49,445 nt of DNA from Acidimicrobiia bacterium (GTDB lineage Bacteria; Actinomycetota; Acidimicrobiia; ATN3; PSLF01), in the NCBI GenBank assembly GCA_040289475.1, contig PSLF01000005.1, positions 1 through 49,445 on the forward strand, read 5' to 3'. The position numbers were made by a program, and so were the translations under genes. This document shows positions 18,678 through 27,301 of the stretch, one piece after another (positions within the stretch are counted from its first letter, which is position 1; each line of letters starts with the position of its first letter). The notes under the pieces are model-generated. The model was not told the origin of the DNA. It searched no databases and worked only from the letters and a program-made list of their open reading frames with translations.

Positions 18678-18706
18678 TTGGAAAGCGGGGGTCATTTCTA
18701 TAGAAT
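18678..18706 (+). promoter_or_regulatory. Candidate promoter for the cupredoxin/nitrite reductase pair
   Basis: TTGGAA at 18678-18683, a 17-base spacer, and TAGAAT at 18701-18706 give a good sigma70-like match (4/6 and 5/6). Transcription would begin near 18713, leaving a leader of about 94 bases that holds a CA repeat (18774-18785). Confidence 0.45.
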
Positions 18707-18806
18707 GTCAACGTACTTTATTGTAGTTGGAGTGTCCGTGAATCACTCAGGCTTGACGAGTGTCGCTAGCTCAAACACACACACACGATCGAAAGGAAGA
18801 GATCCC

Positions 18807-19181
18807 ATGCGCAGACTCTCAGCAGCATCACTGTTGATAGCAGTACTACTACTAGTGGGTTGTGGCGGACAAAAACCGCAAGCTTCACAAGGGACGACTC
18901 AAGGGGGAAGCGGGTCATCCATTACCGTTGAGGCCACGGAATTTGCTTTCAAGCCCAAAGAGATAAGCACGTCGGCCGGGACGAAGACGATCGTTCTCAG
19001 CAACAAAGGTTCGATAGAGCACGATCTCACGATAGATTCACTGAACGTACACCTACCGCACGCCAGCCCAAACTCTACCCAGACGACCACCGTCGATCTC
19101 AAGCCCGGCAAGTACGAGTTCTACTGCAGTGTCCCTGGGCACAAAGAGGCTGGCATGATCGGAACGCTCACAGTGAGCTAA
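18807..19181 (+). CDS. Cupredoxin (plastocyanin-like) lipoprotein
   Basis: A blue-copper electron carrier anchored outside the membrane. With the ATG at 18807 it has 124 residues. A lipoprotein signal peptide ends LLLVGC with the lipidated Cys at 19, a Ser/Gly/Gln linker follows, and then a cupredoxin domain from about 39. The type 1 copper ligands are all visible: H72 in SIEHDLT, then C107, H112 and M117 in FYCSVPGHKEAGM. A longer in-frame start at 18657 would bury the signal peptide and is rejected. AAAGGAAG lies shortly before the ATG. It is 90 bases ahead of a copper nitrite reductase gene and is its likely electron donor. Confidence 0.88.
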   Translation: MRRLSAASLLIAVLLLVGCGGQKPQASQGTTQGGSGSSITVEATEFAFKPKEISTSAGTKTIVLSNKGSIEHDLTIDSLNVHLPHASPNSTQTTTVDLKPGKYEFYCSVPGHKEAGMIGTLTVS

Positions 19182-19271
19182 TGAAGTGGTCACGCTGCTG
19201 AGGTAAGGATCCCCAATTTACTTGGAGAGAGTGCCAGGCAGTTTGTGAGTTCTGGGGATTAGGAGGCAGCT

Positions 19272-20330
19272 ATGGAACCGGAGGTGCGCACGGCAGGGTC
19301 GCTTCGGGCGGAGCGTTGGAGAGTACTCGTCCTTGTGTTGTTTCTAGCGCTTCTTCTCTCATCCTGTGCGCAAAAGGACCGGGTTGCTACTCCGATCCCG
19401 GATGTCACACCTGCAGCTACGATTGACCCGAACGCCAAACCCCCTGAGGGATGGAAGCCTTTCGACCCTAGGCTTCAGCCTTCTCCTGGCGGTAAAGAAC
19501 ATGTTTTGACGATAGAGGCATCCGAAGACGTAATTGAGGTCGCCCCGGGGGTCAAGCAAGAGATGTGGCTGTTCAACCACACATATCCTGGACCCGTTCT
19601 TAGGGGGAAGGTTGGTGATGTTTTTACGATAACGCTCGTGAACAAAGGTAAGCTAGGCCACTCAATCGATTTCCACGCCTCCAAGGTCGCTTGGGATGAC
19701 GAGATGCGTACAATTCAGCCGGGCGAGAAACTTGTGTACCAATTCGAGGCGAAGCACGCTGGGGTGTTCATGTACCACTGCGGCACCCCCCCAGCTCTGC
19801 ACCACATTGGGAATGGAATGCTCGGAGCGGTAATCATTGATCCTCCTGCTTTGCCCCCGGTGGACAAAGAGTTTGTCCTAGTTCAATCCGAACTGTATCT
19901 GGGTCCTCCGGGAATGCCTGGAAGCTACACGAAGATGCGTGACTTCAACTACGACACAGTGGTTTTCAACGGCTACTACAAGCAGTATCTTTTCTCGCCA
20001 ATTCGCGTAGAGCCTGGGGAGCGGATACGAGTCTGGGTAGAAAACGCTGGACCTTCCGAGAACTCTTCTTTCCATATAGTCGGGACGATCTTTGACACTG
20101 TATTCAAGGAGGGATCGTATTTGCTTCAGCCGGGGCCAGCGAAAGGAGGGGCTCAGGCACTCGATCTTCAGCCTTCCCAGGGAGGGTTCGTCGAGTTTAC
20201 TTTTGATGAACCCGGGCAGTATCTGATCGTGACCCACAAGTTTTCTAACGTAGACAAAGGTGCGGTCGGGGTATTCCAGGTTGGAGAACCTGGCGCTCCC
20301 AGAAAAGCTGCTCAGGTCGGTCAAGCCTGA
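19272..20330 (+). CDS. nirK: Copper-containing nitrite reductase, AniA-like lipoprotein
   Basis: Reduces nitrite to nitric oxide at the outer face of the membrane. A lipoprotein signal ends LLLSSC (C32). Two cupredoxin domains follow. Type 1 copper ligands are H130, C170, H178 and M183; the C+8 His and C+13 Met spacing equals that of Neisseria AniA. Type 2 copper ligands are H135, H169 and, from domain 2, H322. Catalytic Asp and His are D133 (in HSIDFH) and H268 (in SSFHIVG). The HCH motif of trinuclear laccases is missing (YHCG instead), which excludes a two-domain laccase. The residue two after H268 is Val, where NirK usually has Ile. The 352 residues are normal for NirK. AGGAGG precedes the ATG. 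Confidence 0.88.
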   Translation: MEPEVRTAGSLRAERWRVLVLVLFLALLLSSCAQKDRVATPIPDVTPAATIDPNAKPPEGWKPFDPRLQPSPGGKEHVLTIEASEDVIEVAPGVKQEMWLFNHTYPGPVLRGKVGDVFTITLVNKGKLGHSIDFHASKVAWDDEMRTIQPGEKLVYQFEAKHAGVFMYHCGTPPALHHIGNGMLGAVIIDPPALPPVDKEFVLVQSELYLGPPGMPGSYTKMRDFNYDTVVFNGYYKQYLFSPIRVEPGERIRVWVENAGPSENSSFHIVGTIFDTVFKEGSYLLQPGPAKGGAQALDLQPSQGGFVEFTFDEPGQYLIVTHKFSNVDKGAVGVFQVGEPGAPRKAAQVGQA

Positions 20331-20359
20331 TAGCCTGCGGCGATTTAGACAGGCGGAGC

Positions 20360-21244
20360 TTAGAGAGGAACCACCCCAGGTCCGTCATGGGTCGCACGAG
20401 AGTCGGGCGTCATGGCTTCCATAATCAATTGGTCTAGCCGCTCGGACAGAAGCGATTCGTACCTCATCTTGACCAATGAGTGGGTCCAGGGGTGGGTGAA
20501 GATGTAAAACTTCTCCTCTCTTAGGGCGTCCACAACAATGGATGCCACTTTGCTTGCGTCCATTCCGGCTGCAATGACCTGCCTGGCAGAGTCCGACGAG
20601 GTCCACTTTGGGGACGCGCTGTGGGACAATTCCGGCGGTCGGTTCCGCTCCGATTCCGCGATGCGGGTGCGCACAAAGCCCGGGCAGAGGACCGAGACTC
20701 CTATGTCATGTCCGGCCATGCGGAGGTCGTAAAAAAGAGCTTCGGAAAGAGCCACGACTCCGAACTTAGAAGTCGAGTAGATTCCCAGCTGTGGCCCCGA
20801 GACAAGACCAGCCACCGAAGCCGTATTGAGGACATGACCTCGTTCCCCTTGCTCGATCATTCGCGGGACGAATGCTTTAACTCCGTGTATCACCCCCCAC
20901 AAGTTCACGCCCAATATCCATTTCCAGTCTTCGAGAGTGCATGACCATAGGGCACACCCAGCACCAACCCCAGCGTTGTTGCACAGCAAGTTCACCGCTC
21001 CAAATCGGTCGTAAGCCAACTCTGCTAGTGCTTCGACATCTTCGTATCGAGAGACATCGGTCTTTTTGGCGACCACGCCGGCTCCCGCTTTCTCCAAGTC
21101 GGCTCGGGCTCTCTCAAGAGCTGGTTCTTCTATGTCGGCGAGCACGAGGCGCATTCCTTCCTCGCTGAATCTCTTAGCCAGCGCGAGCCCGATTCCAGAG
21201 GCAGCGCCCGTGATTACGGCTGTCTTTCCCGCGAATTCTTTCAT
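20360..21244 (-). CDS. Short-chain dehydrogenase/reductase
   Basis: A 294-residue classical SDR, an NAD(P)-dependent oxidoreductase of the Rossmann fold. The cofactor motif TGAASGIG is at 12-19, and D38 after the second strand (LVLADIEE) suggests NAD+ preference. NNAG is at 90-93, and the catalytic residues are N115, S144, Y157 and K161 (YSTSK). The C-terminal 70 residues extend beyond the core, with HPWTHSLVKMRYESLL, as seen in SDRs of actinobacterial lipid and steroid metabolism. The substrate is not predictable. It is on the minus strand, convergent with nirK, separated by 29 bases. Confidence 0.88.
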   Translation of the reverse strand: MKEFAGKTAVITGAASGIGLALAKRFSEEGMRLVLADIEEPALERARADLEKAGAGVVAKKTDVSRYEDVEALAELAYDRFGAVNLLCNNAGVGAGCALWSCTLEDWKWILGVNLWGVIHGVKAFVPRMIEQGERGHVLNTASVAGLVSGPQLGIYSTSKFGVVALSEALFYDLRMAGHDIGVSVLCPGFVRTRIAESERNRPPELSHSASPKWTSSDSARQVIAAGMDASKVASIVVDALREEKFYIFTHPWTHSLVKMRYESLLSERLDQLIMEAMTPDSRATHDGPGVVPL

Positions 21245-21390
21245 TCGAGCATGCTCCTCAACTTATTCCACTACATAAGCGAAGCGTCGCTCCCCATCCA
21301 CATGTGTCAGATAGGAGAGGTACTTTGCAGGCGGATGCGAGACGTAGGTGAAGAAACGCACGCCAAGAGAAACTTTGAAGGTGTCGCCGC

Positions 21391-22341
21391 TCACCTGCGT
21401 AGGAAGAAAGGCGGAGGTGGTTTGAACGGCTCGAATTCCTCCGCTGCTGTGGTCAGGGCGATCTCGTCTTCTTCGGATAAGTCGATGTCCGCCGCCTCAG
21501 CGTTTTTTTTCACTTGTGCCTCGCTAGATGCTCCCGGGATGGCAATTGTGTTGGGTTTTCTTACGAGCCATGCGAGAGCGATCTGAGAAGGCTCCGCGTT
21601 GTATTTTTTAGCGACCTCTCGAAGAAGGTCCAAAAAGGGAGCTGCCATTTCAAGGTTTTCCCTGCGAAACAGATAGTTCGTGCGCCTCACTGCGTTGGAG
21701 GGGAGACTGTCTTTGGTGTACCTGGCTGAAAGAAATCCTTTTGCCAGCGGAGAGTAGGCGAGAATCACCCGGTTGTTTTCCTTTGCAAAAGGCACGAGCT
21801 CCCGTAGGGGATCTCTAGCGACAAGGCTGAATTCGACTTGATTCGAGAAAACCGGTCTCCCTAAGGCTGCATCGGCTTCCTTCCATCGGGATAGGGAATA
21901 GTTAGAGACGCCTGCGTGCCGAACCTTACCCGACCCTAGCAAGCTCCTCATTCCTTGCATTGTGAGTCCTAGCGGTACCAACAAATTCGGCCAATGAAGC
22001 TGGTACAGGTCTATTGTTTCGACACCTAGCCTTCTGGCGCTGAGCCCTGCTCGGAACTGGACAATAGGGGGCACCGGCGCTATAGGAGCGAGCTTGGTGG
22101 CCACGAAAACTTTGTCTCTTATTCCTTGGATAGCCCTCCCTACTGCTCTCTCCGAACGACCCATGCCATAGATCTCCGCGGTGTCGATCACATTTATACC
22201 TGCGTCTACTGCGGCCTTTACGATTTTTGGAGCCTCTTCTTTGAGGTACCGAGAGCCGTACCCCCACTCCACTGAGCCGAATTGCCAGGTGCCTAGTCCT
22301 ATTACTGAGAGTTTCTCGCCATCTACTTCTATGTACTTCAT
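21391..22341 (-). CDS. Aldo/keto reductase
   Basis: An NADPH-dependent carbonyl reductase of the (beta/alpha)8 AKR family, 316 residues. The catalytic tetrad is complete: D53 and Y58 in DTAEIYGMGRSE, K83 in VATKLAP, and H116 in LYQLHWPN. The C-terminal cofactor segment IPGASSEAQVKKNAEA is present. The ATG overlaps the aacS stop by 4 bases (ATGA), and an AGGAGG site lies inside the aacS end, so it is coupled to acetoacetyl-CoA synthetase. The coupling might mean action on a keto-acid or ketone, but the natural substrate is unknown. Confidence 0.88.
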   Translation of the reverse strand: MKYIEVDGEKLSVIGLGTWQFGSVEWGYGSRYLKEEAPKIVKAAVDAGINVIDTAEIYGMGRSERAVGRAIQGIRDKVFVATKLAPIAPVPPIVQFRAGLSARRLGVETIDLYQLHWPNLLVPLGLTMQGMRSLLGSGKVRHAGVSNYSLSRWKEADAALGRPVFSNQVEFSLVARDPLRELVPFAKENNRVILAYSPLAKGFLSARYTKDSLPSNAVRRTNYLFRRENLEMAAPFLDLLREVAKKYNAEPSQIALAWLVRKPNTIAIPGASSEAQVKKNAEAADIDLSEEDEIALTTAAEEFEPFKPPPPFFLRR

Positions 22342-24371
22342 GAGGCCTCCTGGTTGTACTGTTTGGCGATGGCAACGTATTCATTCAAGGCTTCGGGATT
22401 GGCCATTGAGCCTCTGCTCGCAACTTCGTCTCGATCGACGCCGGCGAATATCTTTTTGACCGGAATTTCCATTTTCTTGCCGTTGATCGTCTTGGGAACC
22501 GATCTGACGCTAAAGATGCGGTCGGGGACGTGCCGAGGGGATAACTCGGTCTTTAGGGCCCCCGTGATTTTCTTCTGGAGTGCATTATCCAGCTTCGCAC
22601 CTTCCGACAACACTACAAACAAAAGCAATGAGCCACCTCGCCCAGGCTTTCCTACGTCTATTACGAGGGAGTCTGCAACTTCCTCGAGTGCTTCTACCAC
22701 CCTGTAAAACTCGGCTGTACCCATGCGGACACCCCCTCGGTTGAGCGTGGCGTCAGAGCGGCCGTAGATAACACAGGACCCTCGGGGGGTGATCTTTATC
22801 CAGTCGCCGTGGCGCCAAACCCCAGGGTATGTCGAGAAGTACGCCTCTCGATATCGCTGCATAGCAGGGTCGTTCCAAAAGAAGAGAGGCATAGAGGGCA
22901 TAGGCTCGGTCACGACAAGTTCCCCCACCTCACTGATTAGCGGCTTGCCGTCCTCGCTGTAAGCTTCGACCTTAGCTCCCAAGAACCGACACTGAATCTC
23001 TCCCGCGTGTACCGGAAGGATTGGGCACGAGCCCACGAAGGCTGTACAGACATCGGTTCCACCAGAAATAGAGGCCACCAAAAGATCTCTACCGACGCTC
23101 TCATACAGCCAGGCGAATCCCTCGGGTGAGAGGGGGGCTCCGGTCGAGCCTATGGTGCGAAGCTTGGATAGATCGAATAGTGAAGCAGGACTCGACCCGT
23201 CTTTCATGCACGCGTGGATGTAGGGGCCAGAAACCCCGAAGCACTCTATCTCTGCTAGCTCTGCTAGCTTCCATAATGCTCCTGCGTCGGGCCAGAAAGG
23301 GCTGCCATCGTAGGTGACGATGGTAGCGCCGATAAGCAATGCCGAGACTAAAAAGTTCCACATCATCCAGCCTGTGCTCGTGTACCAAAAGAAACGACTT
23401 CCCTCTTTGAGATCCATGTGAAGAGAGAGGGCCTTTAGGTGTTCTAGCACTATGCCCCCGTGGCCGTGCACGATTGGCTTTGGCAGGCCGGTAGTGCCCG
23501 ACGAGTACAAGATCCAAAGAGGTTGGTCGAACGGTACTTCAGTCACCTCGAGGGTGGCAGCTTCTCTTGAGCTCTCGGCTCTGTACTGCTGCCACGAGAC
23601 AAGGCGAACCTGTTTTTCGTCGAGTACAGATTGCAACCTGCTCGCCGCTGAGGAGATCGACCCGTCCTCTTCGTCCGCCAACACCACGGCTTTTAGCGTT
23701 GGAAGGCCTTTTACGATCTCGGCTAGCGCATCGCAGCGGTCGTGAATCTTTCCCCCATACCGATATCGTGTCGATGCTACGAGAACGACCGGCTCAATCT
23801 GCCCGAACCTGTCCAGAACCGCTCTCGTACCGAACTCTGGCGCACAAGATGACCACACCAATCCCTTTGCTGCTGTTGCCAAGAAAGCGTAAACAGTTTC
23901 TGGAACGTTCGGAAGGTACGCAGCGACACGGTCACCGAGTCCTACGTTCAACTCGTCTAAGAGCAACTGGAACAGAGCTGCTTGTCTGCAAACTTCGGTG
24001 TAAGTAATCTCGCGGAGCGGCTCGCCTTCTCTCGCAGCGACGATAGCAACGCGATTGGGAGCGCTAGCTTTTTCAAAGAACGATGCATAGTTGAGGCGTG
24101 CTCCCTCGAACCAGCGGGTTCCTGGCATTTCTCTCGAGGCAAGAACTTGTCCCTCGAAGCGTTCGGGCCACACTTCGAAATAATCGGCGATGCAACGCCA
24201 AAAGTCCTCGAGCTCCTTTACACTCCATGACCACATATTCGCATAACTATCGAAATCGAGCCCCCGACGCTCTCTCAGCCAATCGCGGAATTTGGAAATG
24301 TTGGAGTTGGATACCCTCTCGGGGGAGGGATTCCAGAGGAGATCTCCTTCATTTATGCTTTTCATTGCCAT
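22338..24371 (-). CDS. aacS: Acetoacetyl-CoA synthetase
   Basis: ATP-dependent acyl-CoA ligase of the ANL superfamily that activates acetoacetate, feeding ketone bodies or PHB breakdown products into acyl-CoA metabolism. The 677 residues begin with the AACS/ACS N-terminal lid domain, including WSVKELEDFW and GTRWFEGARLNYA. The AMP-binding loop YSSGTTGLPKPIVHGHGG spans 289-306 and is read with an aacS-type PIVHGHGG ending. The C-terminal catalytic lysine lies in PKTINGKKMEIPVKKI. Size and motif wording fit AacS better than acetyl-CoA synthetase. Two Met codons (24371, 24365) are possible starts. A 20-codon ORF with a strong Shine-Dalgarno ends 26 bases upstream. Confidence 0.93.
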   Translation of the reverse strand: MAMKSINEGDLLWNPSPERVSNSNISKFRDWLRERRGLDFDSYANMWSWSVKELEDFWRCIADYFEVWPERFEGQVLASREMPGTRWFEGARLNYASFFEKASAPNRVAIVAAREGEPLREITYTEVCRQAALFQLLLDELNVGLGDRVAAYLPNVPETVYAFLATAAKGLVWSSCAPEFGTRAVLDRFGQIEPVVLVASTRYRYGGKIHDRCDALAEIVKGLPTLKAVVLADEEDGSISSAASRLQSVLDEKQVRLVSWQQYRAESSREAATLEVTEVPFDQPLWILYSSGTTGLPKPIVHGHGGIVLEHLKALSLHMDLKEGSRFFWYTSTGWMMWNFLVSALLIGATIVTYDGSPFWPDAGALWKLAELAEIECFGVSGPYIHACMKDGSSPASLFDLSKLRTIGSTGAPLSPEGFAWLYESVGRDLLVASISGGTDVCTAFVGSCPILPVHAGEIQCRFLGAKVEAYSEDGKPLISEVGELVVTEPMPSMPLFFWNDPAMQRYREAYFSTYPGVWRHGDWIKITPRGSCVIYGRSDATLNRGGVRMGTAEFYRVVEALEEVADSLVIDVGKPGRGGSLLLFVVLSEGAKLDNALQKKITGALKTELSPRHVPDRIFSVRSVPKTINGKKMEIPVKKIFAGVDRDEVASRGSMANPEALNEYVAIAKQYNQEAS

Positions 24372-24397
24372 GTCCTAGAACATCTCGATGCCGCTTT

Positions 24398-24460
24398 CTA
24401 TGTGGCACGTGCTAAGCACCGCAATGCTGTGCGGCGGTAGAAGCCGGCTGGGAGGGACAC
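24398..24460 (-). CDS. Possible 20-residue leader peptide upstream of aacS
   Basis: On the minus strand an ideal Shine-Dalgarno AGGAGG (24468-24473) stands seven bases before a GTG (24460) that opens a 20-codon frame ending TAG at 24398, 26 bases before the aacS ATG. The peptide reads MSLPAGFYRRTALRCLARAT. It is out of frame with aacS. aacS itself has only a weak site, so the strong site is otherwise unexplained. It could be a leader peptide that couples or regulates aacS translation. No homology is known to me, and chance cannot be excluded. Confidence 0.4.
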   Translation of the reverse strand: MSLPAGFYRRTALRCLARAT

Positions 24461-24631
24461 TCCGTCACCTCCTTACTTACTATCGCAAAAATCGCTAGGA
24501 CCATCCTTTACGAGGCTATCGCTTAGACAGAGGAGATTTCTTTTCTGCTGCTATCGTTGGTTCCCGCCTAGCGTCTTATAGTTTGAAGCCTACGGTACTG
24601 AGATGTATATGTCGGACACGCTGGGAGAGTC

Positions 24632-27301
24632 ATGATTCGCAGAATGCACAGTACAGACAGGTATCCCCCCGGCAGGATGATGTCGTGGGAGCTTTCCTCT
24701 GATAAGAAGGCTTTGCGAGTACGGTTTGAAGCTGCAACGGTGGAGATCACCGTCGATCGCCACAGTACGGTCAGACTTCGGGCATCAGGAGGCGTAGATC
24801 TGGGTCCAGATCTCGGTACAGCAATCTGCAGGAACCCTTTGAACACCGTGCCTCTCCGGGTCCAAGAGCTAGAAGGAAAATGCACGCTCGTCGTTGCGCC
24901 ATTTAGAAACAGATCTGACAAGCGATCTATGGGGAGCTCCCTTATCGTAGTGGTCGATGGCGCAAGGGGCCGTATAGAAGCACGTCTCGACGGCTCGAAT
25001 CAAAAGCGCATATCCGCCGGGTCTCTCGGGCGGATATGGGGCCTAGACCTGCTCGAGTTTTCGAGCGGTGGAGCTGCTAGCGCTGCTGTCGTCACCGACA
25101 TCTATTCTCGCTATTGGGGGTTCGGCGAGAAAACCGGACCCCTCGACAAGCGGGGCCAGTTTTACACCATGCGCACCCGAGACATGCCCGTCACTAAGAA
25201 CCTCGATCCTTTGTACGCTGCAATTCCTTTTTTCATGTGGTCTCGTCCAGCCTGGCAAATATTCGAGAGTAGGACGAAAAAAGGACCCGCAGCTAACGGT
25301 TGGGAGCTCCCGCGTATAACACTAGGCTGTCTACTCGAGTGCTTCGCACCTTCCACGTTCGACATATCCCGTGCTTACGAGGATCGGGTAGTTATCAGCA
25401 CAGCTTACTGGGGACTGGATCTCACCTTTTTTATGGGCCCTAGCCCAAAAGAGGTCTTAAATCGCTACCTAGCAAGAACGGGACTTCCTCCAATGCCCCC
25501 ACTCTGGGCTTTGGGATATCACCAGTCGAGGTGGTCGTATGAAAACGAGGCAGAAGTTTTGAGGGTCGCCCAGGAGTTTGCGAACAGAGGAATTCCACTC
25601 GACGTTATCCACTTGGACATCGACTACATGGACAACTACAAGGTCTTCACGTGGAACAAGCGAAGCTTCCCAAACCCTAACAATATGGCTAGACGTCTAG
25701 GGGAGATGGGGATCCGCTTAGTTGCCATAGTCGATCCCGGGGTAAAGGTAGAGAAGGGATACGACGTCTTCGATGAAGGTAGGCGTCGCGGCGTGTTTTG
25801 CAGGCGCGACGACGGCGAGTTGTTCACGATGTGGGTATGGCCCCGCAAGGCCGCATTCGTCGACTTCAACGACGAGGAGGGCCGGTCCTTTTGGGGAGGA
25901 CTCCACGAGCGTCTGTTCAACTCTGGAATCTCGGGTATCTGGAACGACATGAATGAGCCAGCAGGATGGCGCCTGGATGCGAGAATTTCCAAGCTGATTC
26001 TCCCACTTGTACCACAAGACACTTCCCGAATGCGCCAGGCTGATCCGACTGATCCCGACGGGAAGGTAATAGAGCATGAGGCCGTCCGCAATATCTATGC
26101 ATATCAAGAGTGCCGAGCACTGGCTGAGCACATCGAGAAGTCTAGGCCTGGTCAGAGACACTTCATCTTGACACGGTCCGGTTACGCCGGTATTCAGCGG
26201 TTTGCTGCAATGTGGACAGGAGACACTGCTTCAATGTGGGATCACCTCTCTCTTTCGGTACGGATGCTTTTGGGTCTTTCGATGTCAGGGGTTGGCTTTT
26301 GCGGGGCCGACATAGGGGGTTTTCTGGGCCGTCCTAGCAAAGAGCTGTTCGCTCGTTGGATACAGGTGGGATCGGTGTACCCCTTTTCGAGAACTCACTC
26401 TCAAGGAATCTGGGGACGCCAAGAGCCTTACTCGTTCGGGCCAGATGTCGAGAGGATATCCAAAGATTACATTTCGATGCGCATGCGGCTGCTAGCGTAC
26501 ATCTACGGGCTGTTCGCTGAGTACTCGCGCGAGGGAGTTCCGCCTTGGCGAGCCGTGTTCGTTGAGTTTCCGGAGGCGGCCGAGGCCTACGAGATCGAAG
26601 ACCAAATCATGCTTGGACGGACTCTTTTGGTGGCGCCAGTGACTTCGAAGAGAAGTCGTTCCCGTACCGTGTATTTTCCCCCGGGTGAATGGATTGCGCT
26701 TGGAAGCGATTTGATGCCGTGGGGAGCCGACCGCTACCTGGGAGCTTCCAGGTACTCGGTAAGAGCTCCGCTCGAGTGGATGCCGGTTTTTATCCGGGCG
26801 GGCTGCGTGCTCCCAGTTCTATGGCCTGCCAAATCGACCGTTGAGATCCTCGGCGAAAACGATCAGGTGGCAGGAGTTACTGAGAGAGAGCTGGTGATGA
26901 AAACCTTCTGTTTTTCCTCGCGCTACTTTGCTGGCGTAGGCGAGTCCGAAGTAGCCAAAGAGGTTTCCCAGTACTACGAGGACGACTTCATGTCTACTGA
27001 CTATCGAGACGGCATGTACGCCCTATACCCAATACGTTTTGAACAGCGTCAACTCGCAAAGGATCGGATGGCTCTGTCAATAGTTGTAAGCGAAAAACAG
27101 GGTACTTACGCACCTAGGATTGCCCCGCTCGTATGGGAAATATGGTGCCCACCTTTTTTTGAGCCCTCTTCAGTGAGGATCGACGGGGAAGATGTCGAGT
27201 GGACCTACAGACTCCCGTCAACGGCCGTACTCCTAAGAACCGAAGGCCCGATAAGGCCGTGCAATATAGAGGTGATATTCACTCCCCGGCGAGCTCTCTA
27301 A
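24632..27301 (+). CDS. Alpha-glucosidase, glycoside hydrolase family 31
   Basis: Retaining exo-alpha-glycosidase. The 889 residues show an N-terminal beta-sandwich (about 1-285) with YWGFGEKTGPLDKRG. The catalytic barrel starts at WALGYHQSRWSY (W292). HLDIDYMD carries a substrate Asp, and the family signature GIWNDMNEP has the nucleophile D439. The acid/base is D531 in WTGDTASMWDHL. Beta-sheet domains complete the C-terminus (about 680-889). No signal peptide is visible, so it is probably cytoplasmic and cleaves maltose, isomaltose or storage-glucan fragments. The exact linkage is not predictable. GGGAGAG lies just before the ATG. The 3' end overlaps the convergent htpX by 23 bases. Confidence 0.93.
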   Translation: MIRRMHSTDRYPPGRMMSWELSSDKKALRVRFEAATVEITVDRHSTVRLRASGGVDLGPDLGTAICRNPLNTVPLRVQELEGKCTLVVAPFRNRSDKRSMGSSLIVVVDGARGRIEARLDGSNQKRISAGSLGRIWGLDLLEFSSGGAASAAVVTDIYSRYWGFGEKTGPLDKRGQFYTMRTRDMPVTKNLDPLYAAIPFFMWSRPAWQIFESRTKKGPAANGWELPRITLGCLLECFAPSTFDISRAYEDRVVISTAYWGLDLTFFMGPSPKEVLNRYLARTGLPPMPPLWALGYHQSRWSYENEAEVLRVAQEFANRGIPLDVIHLDIDYMDNYKVFTWNKRSFPNPNNMARRLGEMGIRLVAIVDPGVKVEKGYDVFDEGRRRGVFCRRDDGELFTMWVWPRKAAFVDFNDEEGRSFWGGLHERLFNSGISGIWNDMNEPAGWRLDARISKLILPLVPQDTSRMRQADPTDPDGKVIEHEAVRNIYAYQECRALAEHIEKSRPGQRHFILTRSGYAGIQRFAAMWTGDTASMWDHLSLSVRMLLGLSMSGVGFCGADIGGFLGRPSKELFARWIQVGSVYPFSRTHSQGIWGRQEPYSFGPDVERISKDYISMRMRLLAYIYGLFAEYSREGVPPWRAVFVEFPEAAEAYEIEDQIMLGRTLLVAPVTSKRSRSRTVYFPPGEWIALGSDLMPWGADRYLGASRYSVRAPLEWMPVFIRAGCVLPVLWPAKSTVEILGENDQVAGVTERELVMKTFCFSSRYFAGVGESEVAKEVSQYYEDDFMSTDYRDGMYALYPIRFEQRQLAKDRMALSIVVSEKQGTYAPRIAPLVWEIWCPPFFEPSSVRIDGEDVEWTYRLPSTAVLLRTEGPIRPCNIEVIFTPRRAL

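Noticed and set aside
18774-18785. CA dinucleotide run considered as a repeat array or CRISPR remnant
   Set aside because: It is a short simple-sequence repeat of a dozen bases with no spacers or flanking cas genes.
19272-20330. Two-domain laccase or other multicopper oxidase
   Set aside because: The HCH motif for the trinuclear centre is missing, while the nitrite-reductase type 2 ligands and catalytic Asp and His are all present.
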